From contig NZ_JAPEUL010000007.1 in NCBI RefSeq assembly GCF_026113935.1, forward strand, positions 310,001 to 374,000: a DNA stretch of 64,000 bases, read 5' to 3'. Under the pieces are notes generated by a model. That model worked only from the letters and a program-made list of their open reading frames with translations, made no database searches and was not told the origin of the DNA. This document shows positions 57,443 through 64,000 of this stretch, in pieces (position 1 is the first letter of the stretch; each line of letters opens with the position of its first letter). This DNA comes from Marinomonas rhodophyticola. GTDB taxonomy: Bacteria > Pseudomonadota > Gammaproteobacteria > Pseudomonadales > Marinomonadaceae. The translations under genes and the position numbers were made by a program.

Positions 57443-59361
57443 TTAGCTTAGATCACCAAATTCATTTTCTATGTTTAGATCGACCGGTATGTCGTATCCT
57501 GGTAAACGAATTTCTTTGTCTGTAATTTCTAACTCTTCACCGCCTAGTACGTTGAAGCCAAACTTATAGATAGGTAAGGTTTCCCCTCGAATTGTCGCTT
57601 GGTTGTACTCTTCTGCCGCATTAACAACATCTGCTTTTTTAGTTTGGTAAGCATCAAGTTGTTCTGCAGTGTAGCGTTTACTTAGCATCTTCATTGCTTG
57701 ATTGGGTGATAACAAAACAGCTGTTGCGTTGTTACCTCCGAATCCTTTTGAGTTTAATAAAGCGGCATCAAAATAGTCTTTTCCGTAAGCTTCGTGTTTT
57801 AGCTGAAACTTTAAGCCATCCTGATATACATCATCAGCAATTTCATGTGACGTTGTAATACCTGGCAAAATGCCATCTTTCCATACACCTAATGAGAGGT
57901 GAAGTTGATCACCACCAGCTGTTCCTTGGGAGTGACCGAGAAAAGCTTTCATGGCAACAACGGGTATGCCTGTTGCGCCAAAGCTGGTTGCCGCTTTACT
58001 AAGTACATGAGATTCTGTGATGCGGTTTTGTGGTGTACTTGTGCCGTGCGCTTGAATAAAGGTGCGTTGCGTTAAACCATCATTACCAATGATATTTTGC
58101 AAGTATGCCATGGCTTTGCTCATGGTTAAATAATTGCCAATACCTAGAGTGCTGAGATGGACTTTTTATGTCCGTCAGCATAAGAAAAAACAGCTGGGAT
58201 AGCGCCAAATATTTGTGCTCCAAGTTCAATGGCGAGTTCATCGTCCATTAACAGGGTCCATTGGCTGGATTCTCCGATCGTAAAACCACAGTTTTGAGCA
58301 AATGGTCGACAACTACGAGTGTGGTCCGGTTCTTCTTGGTTGGTAATTTGATCCAGAGCCAAGAGTGCGGTGTCTTCCGCCAGCGCTCCCATGGTTCTAA
58401 AGCCTTCGATAATCTCAGGGGTGATAGGTGCATCACTGCCACCAACCATAGCAACGCGGAACTTGCCCGATTTAATACCATCAATGGCTTTTTCTAAGTT
58501 GAAGAAATAGGTGGCACAAGCACCAATAGCTGTCCCTACATTACCTACACTACCTAGTATGTAGGCGTTAACAAAGTCAGCTGGCATTTGAGCGTAACCA
58601 AGAGGTAAATGTTTGGAAGTGGTACGTTTGCCCATTAAGGCTGATTTTAACATGCCGCCAAATCCAAGGTCGTCCATTTGACCAATGGAGTTCGCCGCAT
58701 AGACGGCCATCTGATCGGGAGCCACTTTACTGCGGATGATTTCCCAGTCAATCCCACTGCTTTTGATGGCGTCAGAAGCGCCATATACCGTCATTTGTAA
58801 ACCGCGTGGATGGTTTCGGCTTTGGTATAATCTGGATGGATCAAAGCCTGTTGGCAGCTGACCTGCTGCTTTTACGGACAATGGTCTGGTGTCCTTTATA
58901 AAGGTTTCCAAATTACCATCGACGACGACTTCACTCAAACTGTCAGATATTTCAGTCACCTGCCAATTGGTCGGTCGATCACTAGGAAGAGATCTTGTTT
59001 TAATGGTAAAACTTAGTTTCTCTTCTGATTGATTGGCTTGTAATACCGTCGATTTGTGTAACACCACATGATCTACGTCGAATAGGCTTGGGTGAATGCG
59101 ACGAATCAGAGTACGTGCTAGTAGTGACTCACCAATACTATCAATCAGTGCAGCAGCGTCTAACGCTTCACCACTTTTTGTGTGCCAAAGTCCATTTTTA
59201 TGCTCCGCCATCTCCGTGATGGTCGCAAGATCTAATAACACATCCTGCTGGATTGAATTTGGCAGAAGATCAAAGACAATTCGACGATATGCTTGATGAG
59301 ATGAGGTACGACCAGCCGAATTGATTCCGCCAAAGCCAACAATAACAGGTAAACGGGCCAA
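57443..59361 (-). pseudogene. fabY: Beta-ketoacyl-ACP synthase FabY, frameshifted
   Basis: A long (about 640-residue) ketoacyl synthase like FabY of Pseudomonas, which starts fatty acid synthesis by condensing acetyl-CoA with malonyl-ACP. The N-terminal MARLPVIVGFGGINSAGR and the active-site Cys in GSVGNVGTAIGACATYFF are in the first frame, which ends ADGHKKSISAL at 58144. The rest continues MSKAMAYLQNIIG, with the catalytic His in IQAHGTSTP and VAMKAFLGHSQGT. An extra CT dinucleotide near 58146-58149 (CTCTAGG instead of CTAGG) gives the expected SISALGIGNYLTMSKA. As FabY is important for growth in related species, this is most likely a sequencing or assembly error. Confidence 0.88.
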
Positions 59362-59508
59362 TTGAATTTCCTCGTTTGATGAGTGGGTGAAATATTACGA
59401 TATTGTAATGAAGGGGGGATGCTTAGCCACCCCGCGTATGATAATTTCGTAACAATAAATTGCATTTTATTACATATAGGCCTGTTTAGGCTGAGAGCTT
59501 TGTAGGAT

Positions 59509-60378
59509 TTATTGTGGCTCTGCTGTCTGTTGGGAGCGATTGAAACGCCACAACTTGTTATAATTAATTAAACCTTCTATTTCTTCAACATACGCTTGGC
59601 CACGTTCTGAATAACGTTGTAAACCATGCACTAGAGCTAAGCCTGTAATTTCTTCGTTGTTGTCACGCAATTCGGCGCGCGCTGCGCGCAACTCTTTATA
59701 GGCTGCGTTTGTATTTAGGTTGTCTATGTATGCAAAGACAGACTCACGGGCGTCGTTAAACTTGCGAACTTCATGATCCGCATCGCTGTCCCTTGATTCT
59801 GGCACTAGGCCACACCCCTTGCGAAAACACCATTGTCCAAAATAGTTATTTCCTTCTGTTGCAAAGCGGGAAGTACCCCAAGCGGATTCATTTGCGGCCT
59901 GGGCTAATACTAAGGAAACAGGAATAATATCGAGTCGATTCAGCAGAACTTTGAGATCTTCTTTTGAATAACTATCAAGCTTTTTGAGTTTAAGATCTTG
60001 TCGAAGAGAGGAGATCCACTTTCTGTTTTTATTTGACAACTTCTTGCTGCTGTTGAGCAAATCGGTTAAACGTTCACGGTCCTTTAAAATAAGGTTGTTT
60101 TTTTCATTTACAAACGGAGATAAGTAGTCAAAAAATGCGCTCTTACGTTCACTGATGTCTGTGATGGTTGCAAAGTCTGGGCGGCTGGTTTCTATGGGGT
60201 GTGATTTAAAGTAGCTTTTTTCGTTAGAGGTTGCTTCTTCCGCGTCTTGATGTGGCTCGCTTGATTCTGGTTTTTCTTCTTTATAGTAGCGTTCTGTATC
60301 ACTTTTAAAAGGACCTGCTTTTATCCACAGAATAAATATCAGTGCAAAGGAGATAGTCCACAGTATTCTTTTTTCCAT
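59509..60378 (-). CDS. Bax-type glucosaminidase-domain protein
   Basis: A 289-residue cell-wall-related protein. An N-terminal membrane anchor (EKRILWTISFALIFILWIKA) precedes an acidic, low-complexity linker and a C-terminal glucosaminidase domain with LVLAQAANESAWGTSRFATEGNNYFGQWC (in pieces, catalytic Glu in ANESAWGTSRF) and YSERGQAYVEEIEGLI. Similar to the E. coli Bax protein; it may cut peptidoglycan glycan strands. The ATG at 60378 (GAGAG nine bases upstream) is preferred to a TTG at 60387. Confidence 0.87.
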   Translation of the reverse strand: MEKRILWTISFALIFILWIKAGPFKSDTERYYKEEKPESSEPHQDAEEATSNEKSYFKSHPIETSRPDFATITDISERKSAFFDYLSPFVNEKNNLILKDRERLTDLLNSSKKLSNKNRKWISSLRQDLKLKKLDSYSKEDLKVLLNRLDIIPVSLVLAQAANESAWGTSRFATEGNNYFGQWCFRKGCGLVPESRDSDADHEVRKFNDARESVFAYIDNLNTNAAYKELRAARAELRDNNEEITGLALVHGLQRYSERGQAYVEEIEGLINYNKLWRFNRSQQTAEPQ

Positions 60379-60453
60379 AAGCCACAACTCTCAAGTATTT
60401 ATATTTTCTAGCAAGCGCTACTTATGTCTGTAATGGCTGGCTAAAGCGAATAA

Positions 60454-60489
60454 AAAGTGAGCGTATTATCCTTAAAAAGCACTCACTTT
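60454..60489 (-). terminator. Terminator of the GST-type gene
   Basis: On the minus strand, AAAGTGAG and CTCACTTT form an 8-bp stem with a 20-base loop, followed by TTTTTATTCG. It lies about 60 bp after the end of the reductase gene. Confidence 0.55.
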
Positions 60490-60549
60490 AATAGACTTTA
60501 ACTTAGGCTTCTTGAATTTGCCTTAATTCCCTTTTTAGTCCTCTAACTC

Positions 60550-61521
60550 TCAATTAAAGAGTGTAGCAGGTCCGGCAGGAACAAGCTGGGTAGGATTGAT
60601 GGTTGTATGGCTGAAGTAATAATGGCGTTTGATATGCTGTAAATTGACCGTGCTCGCAATATTGGGCACCTCGTAAAGACGTTTCAAATACGCATTAAGA
60701 TGTGGGTAGTCTAAAATGCGCTTTATATTGCATTTAAAGTGGCCAAAATAGACCGCATCAAAACGAATGAGTGTGGTAAAGAGTCGCCAATCCGCTTCAG
60801 TTTGTTCATCCCCAAGCAAATAAAGGCGATCTGAAAGACGTATTTCCAAAAAGTCCAGCGTGTCAAACAGAGGTGTTAATGCCTCCTCGTAAGCGTCTTG
60901 AGTTGTAGCAAAGCCGCATTTATACACCCCATTGTTCACTGTGTTGTAAATACGTTCGTTGATCTCATCTATCTCTGCTGCTTTTTCAGTGGGATAAAAA
61001 TCGAGAGTATTCCCAGTGATATCATTAAATGCATGGTTAAAGATACGGATAATGTCTGCCGATTCGTTAGACACTATGGTTTGGCGCTCTTTGTCCCATA
61101 AAATTGGAACAGTTACTCTACCGCTGTAATTAGGATCTGCTTTGGTATAGAGCTGATGAGCAAAATCAAAGTGATACAGTGGATCGCCCATTGTTACATT
61201 TGGGTCGTCAAAATGATGATCGTGCTTAAACTCCCAGCCATTTTCGAGCATGTCTGGGTGCACGCAGCTGATACTAATAATCTCTTCTAGTTGCTTAAGT
61301 TTGATGAATGCTAAAGTACGGTGCGCCCAAGGACAAGCGAGGGAAATGTACAGGTGGTAGCGTCCCTTTTGAACAGGAAAATGACAAGTATCATTTGAGT
61401 TGTACGCATTTTCTGGGTGAATCCAATTTCTGAAAGCCGATTCGCTGCGAACAAATTTACCTTGGTTTGCTTTTGTGTCGTACCACTGATCAACCCATTT
61501 TCCGTCGACAAGTAATCCCAT
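60550..61521 (-). CDS. yqjG: Glutathionyl-hydroquinone reductase (YqjG/ECM4-type GST)
   Basis: A 323-residue xi-class glutathione transferase. The active-site Cys lies in SLACPWAHRTLAF, the motif that marks this class, which reduces glutathionyl-hydroquinones. Other patterns are FVRSESAFRNWI near the N-terminus, WDKERQTIVSNESADIIRIF and the C-terminal GDEQTEADWRLFTTLIRFD. The start at 61521 (MGLLVDGKWV) has AAAGGA eight bases upstream; the longer frame to 61584 is unlikely. It is a single gene. Confidence 0.9.
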   Translation of the reverse strand: MGLLVDGKWVDQWYDTKANQGKFVRSESAFRNWIHPENAYNSNDTCHFPVQKGRYHLYISLACPWAHRTLAFIKLKQLEEIISISCVHPDMLENGWEFKHDHHFDDPNVTMGDPLYHFDFAHQLYTKADPNYSGRVTVPILWDKERQTIVSNESADIIRIFNHAFNDITGNTLDFYPTEKAAEIDEINERIYNTVNNGVYKCGFATTQDAYEEALTPLFDTLDFLEIRLSDRLYLLGDEQTEADWRLFTTLIRFDAVYFGHFKCNIKRILDYPHLNAYLKRLYEVPNIASTVNLQHIKRHYYFSHTTINPTQLVPAGPATLFN

Positions 61522-61631
61522 TGTTTTTTCCTTTAATTTAGAATTCACATTATTATTGATGAAAACGAATCGTTTTCGGGGCAATATATTGGTCGTATTT
61601 AATCGAATGATTCGATGGGTTTGATTTCTCT

Positions 61632-62789
61632 ATGTCCGAACGTTTAAGTTCATTGTTAGTGCCTTGCTTCATTCTTCTAGTAAGTATTTATGCTAGTTTG
61701 TATGTCGGGTTGCTGCCACCTTTGTGGTTTAGTTTGCTGCCTTTATTGCCGTTTATCTTATCCGGTGTTGCGATTCTTCTTGCTTGGCATTTTAACAAAG
61801 GCCGAGTGTTGATCCTTATCCTGTTACTGCTGATTCCTAAGTTATACGGGGATTTTGATCAACAGGCCTCATTGACAGCGTATTTGGTGGTGTCGTGTTT
61901 TTGCATTGCCTTGCTAAGTTTTGTGCCAGAAAGGGGCTTTTTTAATCGTTTTGCGATAAATCGCATTCTGTTTGTGTTTATGTTGGTTTGCTGGTGCTAT
62001 GCGATAGAACGTAGTTGGGTATCTTTTGCTTTTTTAGATAGTTCTTTTTTTGGCACCAATGTGAGTTGGTCGACAATTTTGCTCTGGTGTGTATTGGTCG
62101 TTAGTTTGTCAGCGATAGGTCTGGCTTGGTGGTTGAGTGGTGAGGTATTTCGGGCCAGTGGGTTAGTAAGTATCGTCAGTCTGCTGATTATTAGCCACTT
62201 TGTTTCATCAAGTGTTCAGTTTGATGCTTTATTGTCTGCGCAGTTTCTGTTGTGGATTTGGTTTTTGCTGATGGAAAGCCACCGAATGGCGTATTTAGAC
62301 GATATGACTAAGTTACCAGGTCGGCGTGCATTAAATGAGCAACTTGTTGGTTTGCCTAAGCAATACGCCATTGCGATGGTTGATGTGGATCATTTTAAGT
62401 CATTTAATGACACTTATGGCCATGATATGGGTGATAAAGTGCTGAAAAGTGTGGCGTCTGTATTAAAGCAACATGCTAGCCCTGGTCGCGCATTTCGTTA
62501 TGGTGGGGAAGAGTTTACGATTGTATTCCGAGGTCGACATCTTGGGAATGTTGAACATGTTTTAGAATTGGTGCGTAAGAATATTGAATCTACTCTTGTT
62601 AAAGTGTTTGACCCTAAAAAGAAAAAAGATGTGGAGGTTAATGTAACCGCCAGTCTTGGAGTTGCTTTTGCGGGCCAAGGTGAGTCGCCGGATTCGGTGC
62701 TAAAACGAGCCGATGACGCCTTGTATCAATCAAAAAAGAAAGGAAGAAACCGTGTTTCCAAGTCCTCTTTGCCGAGGAAAATACCGTAA
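61632..62789 (+). CDS. Membrane-bound diguanylate cyclase (GGDEF)
   Basis: A 385-residue protein with about seven or eight membrane segments in the first 215 residues and a C-terminal GGDEF domain. The active site is RYGGEEF (residues about 289-295), which is a catalytically competent variant, with DDMTKLPGRRALNE and DVDHFKSFNDTYGHDMGD. The I-site Arg and Asp before it are absent (SPGRAF), so product inhibition through that site is not expected. Cyclic di-GMP from such enzymes controls surface growth and motility. It is a single gene. Confidence 0.9.
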   Translation: MSERLSSLLVPCFILLVSIYASLYVGLLPPLWFSLLPLLPFILSGVAILLAWHFNKGRVLILILLLLIPKLYGDFDQQASLTAYLVVSCFCIALLSFVPERGFFNRFAINRILFVFMLVCWCYAIERSWVSFAFLDSSFFGTNVSWSTILLWCVLVVSLSAIGLAWWLSGEVFRASGLVSIVSLLIISHFVSSSVQFDALLSAQFLLWIWFLLMESHRMAYLDDMTKLPGRRALNEQLVGLPKQYAIAMVDVDHFKSFNDTYGHDMGDKVLKSVASVLKQHASPGRAFRYGGEEFTIVFRGRHLGNVEHVLELVRKNIESTLVKVFDPKKKKDVEVNVTASLGVAFAGQGESPDSVLKRADDALYQSKKKGRNRVSKSSLPRKIP

Positions 62790-62792
62790 CCT

Positions 62793-62822
62793 AAAATAAT
62801 TGATCAATCGGTCAATTATTTT
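62793..62822. promoter_or_regulatory. RutR-like operator inside an 11-bp inverted repeat
   Basis: AAAATAATTGA / TCAATTATTTT is a perfect 11-bp inverted repeat with an 8-base interval. Its centre, TTGATCAATCGGTCAA (62800-62815), matches 12 of 14 positions of the RutR site (TTGACCA-NN-TGGTCAA). A RutR-like regulator is encoded about 400 bp downstream. It could also act as the end of the cyclase transcript. Confidence 0.5.
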
Positions 62823-63210
62823 CATTCCACCTATTGCGCCCTAATGTCACTTGTTTAATAATGAATCTACTTATTCATAAGTGACTGTATGTGGCTTTAA
62901 TCTTCATACTGTCACTTAAGGTTGCTTTCATGAGTAATCTTAAAGAACATTGAGATGCGCATTTTTATTGTGCCTCGATTACAGTGCCAACGTGGTGTAG
63001 CAGTTAGCCCAGTGACGAATGCCTATAGTCATGACGGTCTCTGCTACGAGGGGAAATGGGGAGCTTCGGCTCCCTTTTTTTATGCTGATTTTTCTTATCG
63101 CTTCGTGTCAATTCTAAAGGATGTTATTCTTTCGCTGGTATCGCTCAGGATGATAAGTCGATATCTATTACTTTTCCCCTTTAGTAAAAAATACATTGTG
63201 AGGCCACACG
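62823..63210 (+). other. Structured non-coding region before the RutR-like gene
   Basis: Besides the elements listed separately, it contains a 13-bp near-perfect hairpin (62879-62891 with 62905-62917, one mismatch) and a ribosome-site-like AAGG followed by a tiny frame (62930-62953, seven codons). GTAGCAG and CTGCTAC (62997-63003 and 63041-63047) pair around a 37-base loop. A strong terminator follows at 63058-63081. A small RNA or a leader is possible; I do not recognise a known riboswitch. Confidence 0.4.
63058..63081 (+). terminator. Rho-independent terminator
   Basis: GGGGAGC-TTCG-GCTCCC followed by TTTTTTT, a compact textbook terminator on the + strand. No protein gene ends just before it, so it must end a short transcript, or attenuate one, in the region upstream of the regulator. 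Confidence 0.88.
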
Positions 63211-63855
63211 TTGAGTGAAGAAAAACGACCAAAAGATCAGTTAAAAGCGCATATTCGCGCTCAAAACCAAGCACTTATTTTGGAAACGTCTGAGCGTGTT
63301 TTTGCGCGACAGGGGCTTGCGAAAACAACGACGCAAATGATCGCTGATGAAGCGGGACTCCCTAAAGCTAATGTTCATTATTACTATCGTTCTAAAAAAG
63401 ATTTATTAGAAGCTGTGTTGGAGCGCATTTTGCGCTTATGGTTGGATTCTGTCAGTGAATTTAATCTTGAAGAAGGTCCCAAACGCAATTTAACGCGTTA
63501 TATTAGCGAAAAAATAGATCAATCTCGTATCAACAAAAACGCCTCGAAAATTTTTGCTATGGCGCTGATTGGTGAAGAGCATTTTGTTTTAGATTATTTA
63601 CGAAATTTATTTGTTACTGAGTTGAAGCGAGAGAAAGCTACCATTCAAGCATGGGTGGATAAGGGGTTAATGGCGCCAGTATCGACGGAGCATCTTTTTA
63701 TCAGTATTTGGGCGATGACGCAGACTTATGCCGATTTTGATGCGCAAGTGAAAATAATGCTGCAGAAAGACGAGCTAGAAGAAAGCGACTTTGATGAAGC
63801 GAAACAGTTTATTACTCGGATGGTATTGGCTGGTTGTGGTGTGGTTGAGCATTAA
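63211..63855 (+). CDS. TetR-family regulator, RutR (YcdC)-like
   Basis: A 214-residue TetR-type protein. The helix-turn-helix region is ETSERVFARQGLAKTTTQMIADEAGLPKANVHYYY (in pieces, AGLPKANVHYYYRSKKDLLE), and the C-terminal half (AWVDKGLMAPVSTEHLFISIWAMTQTYADF in part) is like RutR, which senses uracil/thymine and controls pyrimidine use. A TTG start is set by GAGG seven bases upstream. The next gene is a LysE-family exporter, so this regulator may control it through the RutR-like site upstream. Confidence 0.85.
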   Translation: MSEEKRPKDQLKAHIRAQNQALILETSERVFARQGLAKTTTQMIADEAGLPKANVHYYYRSKKDLLEAVLERILRLWLDSVSEFNLEEGPKRNLTRYISEKIDQSRINKNASKIFAMALIGEEHFVLDYLRNLFVTELKREKATIQAWVDKGLMAPVSTEHLFISIWAMTQTYADFDAQVKIMLQKDELEESDFDEAKQFITRMVLAGCGVVEH

Positions 63856-63868
63856 TTGAGGGCAGGTT

Positions 63869-64000
63869 ATGACATTAGAAAGTGGGATTACGTTCTTTTT
63901 GGCCATCTTTATTTTTAGCATTACCCCAGGCCCTGGTGTGTTTGCTATTTTGGCTAGAAGCATGTCTAAAGGGGCGCGTGCCAGTATTTCCTTGAGCGCT
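63869..64000 (+). CDS. LysE/RhtB-family exporter, N-terminal part
   Basis: The window ends inside this gene; 44 codons are visible. MTLESGITFFLAIFIFSITPGPGVFAILARSM has the TPGPG motif in the first membrane segment that marks the LysE/RhtB family of amino-acid exporters (shown in pieces: FSITPGPGVFAILARSM). It starts 13 bp after the regulator gene and is probably co-transcribed with it. Confidence 0.85.
   Translation, partial: MTLESGITFFLAIFIFSITPGPGVFAILARSMSKGARASISLSA

Noticed and set aside
62997-63047. Known riboswitch before the RutR-like gene (guanidine or preQ1 class)
   Set aside because: ACGA-like bits are present but the conserved cores of these classes are not; left as an unassigned structured region.
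62955-63218. 87-codon frame before the RutR-like gene
   Set aside because: It runs through the strong terminator at 63058-63081, and no ribosome site or family likeness is seen.

Overview
The window looks like a chromosome segment of a marine gammaproteobacterium of the Oceanospirillales, most like Marinomonas. This rests on the mix of genes (FabY-type ketoacyl synthase, suhB/trmJ neighbourhood, choline ABC transporter with betI, polyamine catabolism, ATP-type pckA), the moderate GC content and AT-rich intergenic DNA. No database search was possible, so the genus is an inference.

Layout. 1-11.4 kb: the distal end of a type I-E CRISPR-Cas locus (end of cas6e, then cas1, cas2 and leader), followed by a very large array that I counted as 155 repeats and 154 spacers. 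11.4-12.6 kb: array trailer with a possible IS21-like end and a Phd/ParE-type toxin-antitoxin pair flanked by three copies of a 47-bp repeat. 12.7-16.6 kb: a siderophore-interacting protein behind a Fur-like box, a pirin, and a LysR regulator with an AEC-family carrier. 16.7-21.5 kb: a YtfQRT-YjfF sugar ABC operon. 21.5-22.85 kb: an IS110-family element with a candidate bridge-RNA region, then REP-like repeats. 22.9-26.7 kb: galU, a LysG/ArgP-type regulator divergent from a LysE exporter, and an MFS carrier. 27.1-39 kb: a polyamine cluster (puuC, puuB, puuA, potFGHI, a class I amidotransferase, a second FAD oxidoreductase and a second glutamine-synthetase-type ligase) that links uptake of putrescine-like amines to the gamma-glutamylation route. 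39-43 kb: choXWV with betI. 43-57.4 kb: housekeeping and metabolic genes, including an apparently catalytically dead suhB, trmJ, gnd and pckA. 57.4-64 kb: fabY, a Bax-type glucosaminidase, a glutathionyl-hydroquinone reductase, a diguanylate cyclase, and a RutR-like regulator followed by the start of a LysE-family exporter.

Eight otherwise well-conserved genes carry a one- or two-base frameshift, several in homopolymers. One is fabY, which is important in related bacteria. This points to indel errors in the assembly rather than real gene decay, so I annotate each as one locus with the break position.

The points most worth following up are the fine structure of the CRISPR array (PAM-like repeat-end variants, chimeric repeats, a tripled spacer pair, hairpin spacers), the two hairpins between cas6e and cas1, the IS110 non-coding end, the SuhB pseudoenzyme, and the structured region with a RutR-like operator before the last regulator.
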